From NCBI RefSeq assembly GCF_004664715.2, contig NC_051063.1, positions 142,313,319 through 142,377,318 of the forward strand: a stretch of 64,000 nucleotides of DNA. Reading direction: 5' to 3'. This document shows, piece by piece, positions 11,263 to 21,241 of this stretch; position 1 is the first letter of the stretch, and each line of letters begins with the position of its first letter. A model generated the notes under the pieces. That model worked only from the letters and a program-made list of their open reading frames with translations, was not told the DNA's origin and made no database searches. Made by a program: the position numbers and the translations under genes. The stretch comes from Peromyscus leucopus. Its lineage: Eukaryota > Chordata > Mammalia > Rodentia > Cricetidae.

Positions 11263-11760
11263 GCCAGGAAAGTAGGTAGGCTAGCTGCAGATTTTCCCGT
11301 TTCTCAGATCTTCCAAGTCCAATTCCCCAGTCTCATCCTCAGTTCTGCAGCAGACAACCTGCAGTGGCCTCCTCTACCTGTGCCACCAGCCCCCATCTCT
11401 AGTGGATCGGGGTTTTAGCCCCCTCCTGTTTTCCCCTCCCCCAGCTCATTGCTTTACCCCAGTTCCCAACTTGAGCAGGCACTCCTTGGGAAACCACAAG
11501 CCTCCCTGCCAGGGAAGCAGGCAGGCTAACTGCAGATCTTCATCTCTCCCTCCATTTCTCCAACCCCGTTCCACCTGTCTCAATTCCACTCCTCCAGTTC
11601 TGTAGCAGACCACCTACTGCCACCTCTCCTCACTCTCTGCCCTCTTTCCCAAGGGACTAAGCAGATCCTGGTGGAACACTCTGCTTTCTTCCCTCCTGTG
11701 GACCCCCTCAGCCTACCCGCTCCCCTCTGAGCTCATCCCTATTCTTAATGATCAACTCAA
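11263..11760 (+). promoter_or_regulatory. L1 5'UTR monomers, about 244-bp period
   Basis: The phrase 'ggctagctgcagat' near 11279 recurs as 'ggctaactgcagat' near 11523, a period of 244 bp. Flanks match ('ccaggaaagtagg' and 'ccagggaagcagg'). Both units continue through C/T-rich sequence with 'cagcagac' or 'tagcagac' landmarks. In rodents such monomers form the internal L1 promoter; activity here is not shown. Confidence 0.78.
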
Positions 11761-12060
11761 ATACCTAGAAACACATTTCCCTGGAACCTCACAGTAGCCA
11801 CCCTTATCAGGATCCCAGAATTTCCAAGCAACACACAACCAGCACACGCTTCTAAGAACCAGAGAGAGCAACAGAAAACAAGGTATGAAACACCCACCCA
11901 ACAAAGACAAGACCAGAATTACAATAAGAATTACAGGCTCCTGGAATTACAATCATCCCAAGACCAGTATAAAAACACGGTCAATAATAGCCAAGACAAT
12001 GCATCATCACTATAGCCTAGCAGCCCTACCACAACAGGCCCTGAGTATTGCAACATAGCT

Positions 12061-12063
<3 letters not shown>

Positions 12064-12105
<42 letters not shown>
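12064..12105. repeat. (CA)n microsatellite inside L1 ORF1
   Basis: About 21 perfect CA units at a point where related L1 ORF1 sequence is A/C-rich ('agctaaaacaca'). It probably expanded after insertion. Confidence 0.97.
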
Positions 12106-12107
<2 letters not shown>

Positions 12108-12211
12108 TGAATAGCTTTTTTGAAGATGAAATTAATAAAACCCTTAAAATAATCTATGAAAACACAAACAGTAGTAGGAAATGAATAAAGCAGTTCAAGC
12201 CTTGAAAGTGG

Positions 12212-12378
12212 GCCGGGCGGTGGTGGCGCAAGCCTTTAATCCCAGCACTCGGGAGGCAGAGGCAGGCGGATCTCTGTGAGTTCGAGGCCAGCCTGGACTA
12301 CCAAGTGAGTCCCAGGAAAGGCGCAAAGCTACACAGAGAAACCCTGTCTCGAAAAACCAAAAAAAAAAAAAAAAAAGA
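12212..12378 (+). mobile_element. B1 SINE, complete, inserted in L1 ORF1
   Basis: Full B1 from 'gccgggcggtggtggcgc' through 'gagaaaccctgtctcg' to an A17-type tail. The direct repeat cttgaaagtgg at 12201-12211 and 12379-12389 is a perfect 11-bp target duplication. Near-consensus sequence and the intact duplication mark a relatively young insertion, later than the host L1. Confidence 0.97.
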
Positions 12379-13233
12379 CTTGAAAGTGGAAGTAGAATCA
12401 AGAAAGAAAAGCCAAACTGAGGGAAATCTAGAGAAGAAAAATGTAGGCACTTAAGTAGGAATCTCAGAGGCAAGCCTCACCAACAGAATACAAGAATGGA
12501 AGAGAGAATCTCAGACACCAAAGAAAGATAGAAGAGATGGATACCTTGGTCAAAGAAAATGTTTTATCTTTAAAAAAAAAATCCTGGCACAAAAATATCC
12601 AGGGATCTAGAATGCTATGAAAAGACCAAATCTAAGAATAACAGGAATAGAGGAAGAAGAAGAAATCCAGGTCAAAGACACAGAAAATATTTTCAACAAA
12701 ATTGTAGAAGAAAATTTTCCTAACCCAAACACGGGGATGCTTATCAAGGTACAAGGAGCATACAAAATACCAAAGAGTCTGTACCAGAAGTCCCCTTGGC
12801 ACATAACACTCAAAACACTAAGTGTACAGAACAAAGCAAGAATATTAAAAGCTGTGAGGGGGAAAAGACCAAGTAACATATAAAGGCAGAACTATTAGAT
12901 TAACACCTGACTTCTCAATGGAGTCTCTAAAAGCCAGAAGGGACTGGACAGAGATGTTCTACAGATTTAAGGAGGCCACAGATGTGAGCCCAGACAACTA
13001 TACCTAGCAAAACTTTCAATCAAAATACAGGGAATAATTCTATAATAAATCAAAATTTAAGCAATATTTATCTGCAAATTCATCCCCACAGAAGGTTCTA
13101 GAATGAAAGCTTCAACCTGAGGAAGTTAATCATACACTCTCAAAACAACAAAACAAACAAACAAACAAATCCCCAAAAAAAACACAAGGAATAAATAAAC
13201 TAGACCAGCAAGTCAAAAGTGGGAAACACAAGT

Positions 13234-13234
<1 letters not shown>

Positions 13235-13282
<48 letters not shown>

Positions 13283-13308
13283 ATCATCACCACCACCACA
13301 ACAACAAT
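13235..13308. repeat. (CA)n-(CAT/CAC)n in the L1 inter-ORF spacer
   Basis: About 23 CA units, then CAT/CAC triplets. The rodent L1 spacer is normally A/C-rich at this point, so this is expansion within the element. A frame here encoding histidine runs is not a gene. Confidence 0.95.
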
Positions 13309-14008
13309 AAAAACAAAATAACAGGAATCAACAAATACTGCTCACTAATTTCCCTAAGCACCAATGGTCTCAATTCCCCCAATAAAAACAGAATGGATGA
13401 AAAACAAAAAGATCCACCCTTCTGTGGAACATACCAAAGCACACCTTAGTGTCAAGAATAGACATCATCTCATGGTAAAAGGATGGAAAAAGATAGTCGG
13501 AGGAAATGGACCAAAGAAGCAAAATGCTGTACCGATTTCAATATCTGACAGAATAAACTTCAAACCAAAATTGGTCAGAAAACATCGAGGACACCACTTA
13601 TTCATTAAAGAAAAAAATTCACTAAGAGAGCATTAAAATTATTAACATGTATGCACCAAACGCAAAGGCACCCAAATTCATAAAAGAAACACTACCACTG
13701 CTTAAATCACAAATTGACCCTCATGCAGTGATAGGGGATGAAATCAATACCCCACTCTTACCAATAGACAAAAACTAAACAAAAAATTGCATTAGCTAAC
13801 TGATTACATAAACCTTATGAACCTAACTGACATTTACAGAACATTTCACCACCCAAATGCAAAATAATATACCTTCTTTTCAGGAGCTAATGGAACTTTC
13901 TTCAAAATTGACAACATACTTGGACACAAATCAAGTCTCAACAGATACAAGAAATTTGAAATACTGCCCCCCTGCATCCTATCTCACAACAATAGATTAA
14001 AGCTGGAT

Positions 14009-15040
14009 GCCATGGCCCCACCCTTCACCATGAGCAAGAAAGAACAGACTCTGATGACATGGGCATTGGAGAGCTGGCTTTATCCTTTGCCTGAGGAGGG
14101 CAGCCCCAGTGGCCAGGACTGACCAGCTCAGCTACCACCCAGGCCCATATCCAGGGCCTTGGGTTGGCCCACTGTAACATCCACCCCTTCTATGACCTAC
14201 TGGAGCATGTGAAAGGACTGGTCCTATGGAACATTACCTAGGGCATTTCCATGACTCAGGGCAGCCACAAGATATCCCAGAGACGTTCTGGTAAGGATCC
14301 AGTGATGATGGTGTACCAGAAATTAGAAGCCTTGAACCACAGCAATGACTTGTTGCAATGAACATTTGCAAGTTAAGTTGAGTGGCTAAAAGGGTACATA
14401 GTGTGACACACCTCGGCTCACAACACCACTAAGATGAATGAAGAGGTATGGGAGAGGTGGGAAAGATGGAGGAGTGTGTAGCTGGAGGGCTTCTCTCCAG
14501 CTTCCACCAAGCCCCGCAGTCCCACAATCCACATATAAAATAATCACTCAGATGCTTATATTACTTACAAACTGTATGGCCGTGGCAGGCTTCTTGCTAA
14601 CTGTTCTTATATCTTAAATTAACACATTTTTATAAATCTATACCTTGCCACGTGGCTGGTGGCTTACCGGCGTCTTTACATGCTGCTTGTCCTGGCGGTG
14701 GCTGCAGTGTCTCTCCCTGCTTCTTCCTGTTTCTCCAATTCTCCTCTCTCCTTGTCCCACCTATAATTCCTGTCTGGTCACTGGCCATCAGTGTTTTATT
14801 TATATAGAGTGATATCCACAGCAGGAGTAAAGAGGGTTTTGTTTTGGTTATTTGGTTTTTTGTTTTGCTATTCATTATTGTTTGTTTGTTGGTTTTGGTT
14901 TGGTTTGATTTTTTTAATTTTCTTTGGGGGACACTGCAGGGGTGAGGGGAGGATATGGAAGGACTGGGGGTGAGCAGAATTGGGGGGCGAGCATAATGTG
15001 AAACTCCTGAAGAATCAATAAAGAAACTGTGTTTAGAAAA
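14009..15040 (+). mobile_element. 5'-truncated second L1 (3' end) inserted in ORF2, itself split by an LTR
   Basis: The host ORF2 sequence stops at 'attaaagctggat' and resumes at 'aaagctggatatcaa'. The repeated aaagctggat (13999-14008 and 15041-15050) is a target duplication. The insert ends with AATAAA (15017-15022) and an A tail. Its last 220 bp ('gggggacactgcaggggtg', 'gatatggaaggactggggg') fits an older rodent L1 3'UTR. The first 460 bp has GC-richer sequence that I take for the same 3'UTR. A processed transcript ending in an L1 3' end is an alternative for that part. Confidence 0.8.
14477..14823. mobile_element. Solo LTR inside the nested L1 3' end
   Basis: A 347-bp block starting TGTAGCTGG and ending CCACAGCA, flanked by ggagtg (14471-14476) and ggagta (14824-14829), a 6-bp duplication with one mismatch. 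Its content ('aataatcactcagatgctta', 'ttgccacgtggctggtgg', 'cctgtctggtcactggcc') is a family I know from rodent genomes but cannot name. A 6-bp duplication fits class II (ERVK-like) integration. No internal retroviral genes remain. Orientation not assigned. Confidence 0.75.
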
Positions 15041-15602
15041 AAAGCTGGATATCAATAATAGCTTACAAATTCATGGAAACTGAACAACTCACTATTAAAT
15101 GAAACAAAATGGACATAGAGAGAAATGAAAAGCTTTCTGAAATTAATTAAAAATAAAAACAACATACCCAAAGTTATGGGACACCTGATGGCAGTTCTAA
15201 GAGGCAAGTTCATAGCACTGTGTCTACATAAAATAACTGGAGATCTCTCACACTAGCAACTCAACTTAATGCCTGAAAGCTAGAGAACAAAAAAGAAGAA
15301 ATCACACCCCCAAAGGAGTAGACAGCTAGAAATAATCAAATTCAGGCTAAATTAATAAATAGAAACAACATCATCAAACAAGCAAATAAAAAAAGTACAA
15401 AGAATCAATGAAACAAAACATTGTTTCTTGAGGGAATCAGTAAGATCAACAAACACTTATCCAAATTAACTGGAAGTCAGAGAAAGAATATCCAAATTAA
15501 CAAAGTTAAAGATTAAAAGGAGGACTCAACAGGAAATACTGAGGAAATTCAGAGAATCATAAGGACATACCTTAGAAACTTTTACTCCATCAAATTGGAA
15601 AA

Positions 15603-15605
<3 letters not shown>

Positions 15606-15637
<32 letters not shown>
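15606..15637. repeat. A32 homopolymer inside L1 ORF2
   Basis: An uninterrupted A run where related L1 ORF2 reads 'aatctaaaagaaatgg'. There is no SINE body beside it, so it looks like slippage expansion within the L1, not the tail of an insertion. Confidence 0.9.
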
Positions 15638-15638
<1 letters not shown>

Positions 15639-18574
15639 GATAACTTTTTCAATACATACCACTCACCAATGTAAAGTCAAGGGTCAGATAAACAATTTAA
15701 ACAGACCTATAATCCCTAGGGAAATAGAAACAGTGATTAAATTATACCAATCCCTAAAAGAACAGTCAGGTGGTTTTAGTGCAGAATTCTACCAGACATT
15801 CAAATAAGGGTTCATGCCAATTTTCCATAAAATATTCCACAAAATAGTAACTAAATGGTCATTGCCTCATTCATTTTGAGGCCACCATTATCTTGATACA
15901 CAAACTGCAGAAAGACCCAAAGAAGAATGAGAAATAAATTCCCTTATGAATATAGATGCAAAATTATTCAATAAAATACTTGCAAACCAAATCCAAGAAC
16001 ACATCAAAAAGATAATGCACCATGATTAAGCAGGCTTCATTCCAGAGATGCAAGAATGGTTCAAAATATATAAATTGATAAGTGCAATCCACCACATAAA
16101 CAAACTGAAGGACAAACCCCACATGATATTCTCATTGGATACATAAAAAGCCTTTGACAAAAATCTAACACCCCTTCATGATAAAAGTCCTAGAGAGATT
16201 AGGGATACAGGGGACATACCTCCACATAATAAAGTCAGTTTACAGCAAATCATAGCCAACATCAACTTAAATGGTGAGAAACTCAAAGCAATTCCCTAAA
16301 ATCAGGAATGAAAAAAGGCTGTCCACTCTCTCCACACCTAGTCAATATAGGACTTGAAGTCTTAACTAGAGCAATACTGTAGGAGACCAAGGGGATACAA
16401 ATTGAAAAGGAAGAAGTCAAAGTAACTTTATTTGCAGATGATTTGATAACATGCATAAATGACCTTAAAAATTCTACTAGGGAATTCCTACAGCTGATAA
16501 ACATTTTCAGCAAAGTAGATGGATACAAGATAACTCACAAAAAAAATCAGTAGCCCTCCCATATACAAATGACAAACAGATTTGAAAAGGAATCAGGGAA
16601 AAACACCTTTCACAATAGCCACAAATAATATAAATATCTTGGGGTAATACTAACCAAGCAAGTGAAAGACTTGTATGAAAAACTTCAAGGATTTGAAGAA
16701 GATATCAGAAGATGGAAAGATCTCCCATGCTCATGGATAGGTAGGATTAGTGTAGTAAAAATAGCCATCCTTAAAAACAATCTACAGACTCAATGCAATC
16801 CCCAAGAAAATTCAAACGCAATTGTTCATAGATCTTGAAAGGACCAATTGCAGCTTAATATGAAAATACAAAACCAGACAAAAACAGGACAGTTAAAATA
16901 AACCTAAATAATAAAATAACCACTGGAGGACTCATTTTCCCTGATTTCAAGCTGTAAGACAGAGGTACAGAAATAGAAACAGCATGGTATTGGCACAAAA
17001 ACAAACAAGTTGATCAATGGGATAAAATTGAGGATGGAGAGATAAATCTGAACACCTATGGATACCTGAATTTTGATAAAGAAGCCAGAAATTACACACG
17101 AAAAAACTACAGCATCTTCAGCAAATGGTGCTAGTCTAACCAGATGAATGCATGTAAAAGAATCCAAATAGATTTGTACTTATCACTCCGCACAAAACTC
17201 AAGTCTGTTTGGATCAAAGACCTCAAAATAAAAGCAGATATGCTGAACCTGATAAAATAGAAAGTAGGGAACAGCCTTGAATGCATTGGCACAGGAGACA
17301 ACTTCCTGAACAGAACACCAGTAGCACGGGCACTAAGATCAACAATTAATAAATGGGACCTCATGGAACTGAAAATCTTCTGCATCTGCATGGCAAAGGA
17401 TACTATCATTCAGACAAAGTAGCAGCCTACAGATTGGAAAAAGATGTTTATCAACTATACGCCTGATAGAGGGCTAATATCCAAAATATATAAAACACCC
17501 GAGAAACTAGATATCAAGAAAACAACTCAATTTAAAACTGGGGTACAGATCTAAACAGAAAATTCTCAAAACAAGAAACTCAAATGATGGAGAAACACTT
17601 TTTAAAATGTTCAAGATCCTTAGTCATCAGAGAAATGCAAATCAAAAGTACTTTGATATTTCATCTTACATCTGTCAGAATGGCTAAGTAAACAGTAAAA
17701 CAAGTGGCATTGTCGGTGGGAATGCAAACTCCTACTGCCACTATGGAAATCAGTGTAGTGGTTTCTCAGGAAGATTAAAAACTCTCTAGCTTAAGATACA
17801 GTTGTACCAAAGGCTGTGCATCCTACTACCGAGACACTTTCTCGGCCATGTTCATTATTGCTTAATTCATAATAGCCAGAAATAGGAAACAGTGTAGATG
17901 TCCATCAACAGATGAGTGGATTTTTAAAATGTGGTACACTCACACAACAGAATATCACTCAGCACTAAGAAAAAAAATGAAACCATAAAATTTTCAGGTA
18001 AATGGATGGAACTAGAAAAATCATCCAGAGTTGGCTATTCCAGCCCCAGGAGACAAATATGGTATATTTGCTTATATTGGAGATTGGTTGTTAAGTCAAT
18101 GATAATGAGCTACAATCTGTAGAACTACAGAGATTGGGTGTAGAGTAAAGGACTAGGCGATACAGATAGATCTCTCTGGGAAAGAGAAATAAAATAGACA
18201 GTTATGATTGTATAGTGTGGGCTGGCATTGGAGGTGAAGTAGGAAGGATGAGAGGTGAAGGGGGAAGGAGGAAATATGGGGAGAGAAAGCCAAAATCATG
18301 GGCCATTTGAGGGGTAATACAGAAACCTAGTACAGTAGATGTCCCCTAAAATGTATACATATATGAAAGTGAGCTAAATGACATCGTCATATAATAGAGG
18401 AGACAGATCCCCAACTAGCCATCTCTTGTCACCAAATGAAGCCTCCAGTACTGGAATTGGGTTATATCTAATTGAGTTGTAAGGATTTCTCAATCAAATC
18501 CCTCCACTCAGGGCTCTAAGAACCCCGTGGAAGAAGAGGCAGAAAGAGTATAGGAGCGAGAGGAGATAGAGGAC

Positions 18575-19038
18575 TATGGTGATATTTTATTTATACTGAA
18601 ATGTGATTTTATTTGTATGTTAATAAATAAAGTTGCCTGGGGGTCAGAGGCACAGCAGGCCATAGCAGAAGCTGGGCGGTGGTGGTACACGCCTTTAATC
18701 CCAGCTCTTGGGAGGCAGAGCTAGGCAGATCTCTGTGTGTCCAAGGACACAGCCAGCATGGAGACACACGCCTTTAATCTCAATACCAACCATAGAAGAC
18801 CTGAAGGTCTGTACAGACAGGCAGTGACAAGGAGGTCATGTGCTTGGGTTTACAACCAATGAGAAGGCAGAATAGAAAGTCTATAAAAAAGACAAACAGA
18901 CAAGAAGTAGCTCTCTTGCTGAGGAAGACAACAGCAGCAGTGAAGGGTAAGATTTTTAGCTCTTAGCTCTGACCTCTTAGGCTTTTAACTTTGCAATTAG
19001 CTCTGTGTTTCTTATTTAATAACACAGTTACATCTACA
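18575..19038 (+). mobile_element. Solo LTR with B1-like modules, in the L1 3'UTR
   Basis: A 464-bp block from 'tatggtgatattttattta' (first G of TG mutated to A) to 'cagttacatctaca', flanked by gaggac (18569-18574) and taggac (19039-19044), 5 of 6 identical. Inside are B1-like stretches ('gctgggcggtggtggtacac', 'gcctttaatcccagctctt', then a second 'cacgcctttaatctca') and a TATA-like 'tctataaaaaag'. L1 3'UTR sequence continues after it to 19488. No retroviral genes remain. Confidence 0.78.
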
Positions 19039-19470
19039 TAGGACACCAAGGAAACAAGGCCCTCTAAATTGATTTGATCAAAGCTCATATGAACTCACAA
19101 ATACTGAGGCGGCACATACAGAACCTGCATGGGTCTACACCAGGTCTTCTGTGTATTCTCTATGCCTCGCAGTTTCATGCTTTCATGGGATTTCTGAGTG
19201 TGTGAGTGAGGGCTGGTCTCTGGTTTCTGTGCCTTCTCTGAGGCTTTTTTCCTTCTGTTTGTTTTGTCCAATTCCAATGTGTTCATTGTTGTTTCGTCTT
19301 ATTTTATTTTTATTATATTTTATTACTATCCCTTAGGAGCCTGTTTGTTTTCTAATGAGAGACAGAAAAGGAGTATATCCAGATGGAAAGGAAGTAGGTA
19401 GAAACTGGGAGGAGTAGAGGGATGGAAAACAGTAATCAAGACATTATATGTAAGAAACAAATCTACTTTC

Positions 19471-19476
19471 AATAAA
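19471..19476 (+). terminator. L1 polyadenylation signal
   Basis: AATAAA followed by 'agaggaaaaac', the usual end of rodent L1 3'UTRs of the 'gggaggagtagagggatgg' type seen just upstream (19409-19427). Confidence 0.7.
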
Positions 19477-19488
19477 AGAGGAAAAACG

Positions 19489-19890
19489 ATCTCTTTGAAG
19501 AATATTTACAGTCCTTCAGCACCTCCATGATATCATGATAAGATCCCCTCCCCCAAAAAAGAGATGAAATTATGACTGGCGTACACAACAGGTCTCTAGG
19601 AGGCAAAATTTGCCCATTCTCACCTTTGTGTGCTCAGAATCTGCCATATGCAATGAGATCTGAAAGTCAGTTGATGGGAAATACAGTAGGAAAGCTCTCT
19701 CCTTGAGACATCTTTGCAATTTTGCAATGTTGGCCTCTCCTCAACCTTCCTCTGTTTTCTTTCCTGGCATATTGCAGTCCTTGAGAAGTTACAACCCCAT
19801 TTATGAACTACAGGGTACAGCTTCATCCCACTGGGTAGTCAGTCTGCTTACCACTGGGTCTCCAGTGTCATTTTAAAACCTGTGACTTCA
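19489..19890. other. Single-copy DNA after the L1
   Basis: No repeat or exon recognised. Confidence 0.5.
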
Positions 19891-19963
19891 GCATGGGATG
19901 TAGTTCAAGAGTAGAGTACATGCCCGGTGTCTTCAAAGCTCTGGGTCTGCTTCTAATGTGCAC
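19891..19963 (+). mobile_element. ID-type SINE, diverged
   Basis: 'agcatgggatgtagttcaag' followed by 'agtagagtacatgcccgg' and 'aaagctctgggtctgcttct' follows the ID core (a BC1/tRNA-Ala-derived SINE), with the A-box region recognisable and the B-box degraded. Confidence 0.68.
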
Positions 19964-20165
19964 ATGTACACATTGGGATAGACATGAGGATATATACATA
20001 CACCTGTAATTTCCTAGAAAATGGGAGTTCCCACTTTGTTTCTCTAATGCATTAATAGAGTTAGAATACTTATTAATGTCAATGACAACTCAGATCTGTC
20101 AGGTGGCCTGTGGACCAAGCATGATGGATTCTTGACAAAAAAAAAATTAAAATATAGCTCTCATC

Positions 20166-20192
20166 AAAAAAAAAAAAAAAAAAAAAAAAAAA
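20166..20192. repeat. A-rich homopolymer beside a B1
   Basis: About 27 A residues just before the B1 target duplication. With no SINE body upstream, it may be the integration site for the B1 that follows. Confidence 0.85.
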
Positions 20193-20200
20193 TGAAAGAA

Positions 20201-20366
20201 TCTGGGCGGTGGTGGCGCACGCCTTTAAACCCAGCAACCGAGAGGCAGAGGCAAGTGAATCTCTGTGAGTTCGAGGCCAGCCTGGTCTACAGAGTGAGTT
20301 CCAGGACAGGCTCCAAATGCTACACAGAGAAACCTTGTCTTGAAAAACAAAACAAAACAAAAAAAA
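20201..20366 (+). mobile_element. B1 SINE, complete
   Basis: Runs from 'tctgggcggtggtggcgcac' through 'ggccagcctggtctac' and 'gagaaaccttgtcttg' to an (AAAAC)n/A tail. The sequence aaaatgaaagaa occurs on both sides (to 20200, and about 20365-20376), an A-rich target duplication. Confidence 0.95.
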
Positions 20367-20376
20367 AATGAAAGAA

Positions 20377-20749
20377 GAAAAAAACTTGAGGTCCAAATTG
20401 TTTGTGTTTGCCCCTGAAATCCTAAAGCAGCTGACTGACAGTTCACATGGACAGATCTGGTCCATGGCAAAGTTGCCCAGAACGTTCCCTGTTGTCATAG
20501 CCAAGTCTATTGTCAACACCTACATACACTGAGAGAGAAGAGGGGAGAGAAATCCACACACAGATGAAATAAAATCTGACCACTTGACTTTGTTAGGGCA
20601 CTGCAAATATTTTACACATTCCAACAAAAGGTGTGTGGTTCTAATGATTTTTTTTATTGCAATGTTTACAAAGGTGTGGTTTAATGGACCCATGATAAGT
20701 GAAAGGAATCAAGAGTGGTAAACATTCTCAAAAAAGCATCTTTATGCTG
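20377..20749. other. Single-copy DNA, nothing recognised
   Basis: No exon or repeat recognised between the B1 and the LTR. Confidence 0.5.
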
Positions 20750-21235
20750 TGTAGTAGGAATCTTAAAGGTTATTATTAATAAAATCAAACCCGAGCCAAG
20801 TTATTGGGGTCTATGCTGGTAGATCAGAGAGACAGAACAAGCCACAGCTATCTCACCTCGCCAGATCCTCAGCTGGTCTTGTCTCCTCCGGAATGGGTCT
20901 CAGCTGAATTACTGCTCAAAAGCCTGAATGCTTAACCAGCCAAAATCTTCTAGTTTCTGGTCCTCACACCTTATATATCTTTCTGCTTTCTGCCATCACT
21001 CCCTGGGATTCAAGGCTGGCTTTCTGGGATTAAAGGCATGTGTCATCATGCTTGGCTATTTCCAATGTGGCCTTGAACTCACAGAGATCCAGAGGGATTT
21101 CTATCTCAGGAATGCTAGGATTAAAGGTGTGAGTGCCACCATTTCCTAGCCTTTGTATCTAGTGGCTGTCTGTTCTCTGACCCCAGATAAAGTTATTAGA
21201 GTACACAATATTTTGGGGAACACAATACTACCACA
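20750..21235 (-). mobile_element. Solo LTR (family shared with 27121-27648), minus strand
   Basis: A 486-bp block. On the minus strand it starts TGTGGTAGTATTGTG and ends with a TG/CA-type terminus (+ strand left end 'tgtagtaggaatc'). The flanks atgctg at 20744-20749 and 21236-21241 are a perfect 6-bp target duplication. Inside are two B1-like modules ('gggattaaaggcatgtg', 'aggattaaaggtgtgagtg') and a TATA-like motif. No internal genes remain, so this is a recombination product of a former provirus or a mobilised LTR unit. Confidence 0.92.
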
Positions 21236-21241
21236 ATGCTG

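Larger units (their letters stand above)
11880..13180 (+). pseudogene. L1 ORF1 remnant (RNA-binding chaperone), broken
   Basis: The best preserved part is an open stretch at 12617-12883. Its start MKRPNLRITGIEEEEE and the later IFNKIVEENFPN match the RRM region of L1 ORF1p, the trimeric RNA-binding chaperone of the L1 particle. Downstream, translated in pieces, is the C-terminal domain ('TPDFSMESLKARRDW' type), with an in-frame stop at 13005-13007. Upstream sequence resembles the coiled-coil region but is interrupted by a CA repeat (12064-12105) and a B1 (12212-12378). Start and end are approximate. Confidence 0.85.
13330..18110 (+). pseudogene. L1 ORF2 remnant (endonuclease and reverse transcriptase), broken
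   Basis: ORF2p nicks target DNA and reverse-transcribes L1 RNA. Pieces seen: the endonuclease region (open at 13364-13636; WMKNKKIHPS, then VKGWKKI), continuing to about 14000. Next is the region before the RT, with INNLNRPI and GFSAEFYQTFK at 15.69-15.81 kb. The RT core has FADD encoded at 16431-16442, so the catalytic aspartates are still readable. The C-terminal region runs to about 18.1 kb. Stops include 16027-16029 and 16144-16146. A second L1 3' end (14009-15040) and an A32 run (15606-15637) also break it. Domain identity is clear; exact ends are approximate. Confidence 0.92.
11225..19488 (+). mobile_element. Near full-length LINE-1, inactive, with nested insertions
   Basis: A rodent L1 readable from tandem 5'UTR monomers to a polyadenylation signal and short A-rich tail. 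Order: 5'UTR (11225 to about 11.88 kb), ORF1 remnant, inter-ORF spacer with CA repeat, ORF2 remnant (13.33 to about 18.1 kb) and a 3'UTR ending 'ctactttcaataaaagagg'. Subtracting later insertions (B1 at 12212, truncated L1 plus LTR at 14009-15040, LTR at 18575) leaves about 6.6 kb, the normal full length. Stops and frameshifts throughout make it dead. No clear target-site duplication was found; 'ctttaaga' before the monomers and 'ctttgaaga' after the tail is a weak candidate. The 5' boundary is uncertain by some tens of bases. Confidence 0.93.

Noticed and set aside
13219..13449. Histidine-rich 76-codon frame
   Set aside because: Encoded by the CA/CAC repeat in the L1 inter-ORF spacer; the end belongs to the start of the ORF2 remnant.
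14630..15055. 141-codon minus-strand frame
   Set aside because: It reads backwards through the solo LTR and the L1 3'UTR, so it is an antisense artefact.
19891..19963. Functional tRNA gene
   Set aside because: The sequence is an ID SINE with a degraded B box and no cloverleaf, so not a tRNA gene.
20079..20519. 146-codon minus-strand frame with FFFF and a 'SLCSIWSLSWNSLCRPGWPRTHRD' type stretch
   Set aside because: This is the reverse translation of the B1 SINE and its A runs, a well-known false protein signature.
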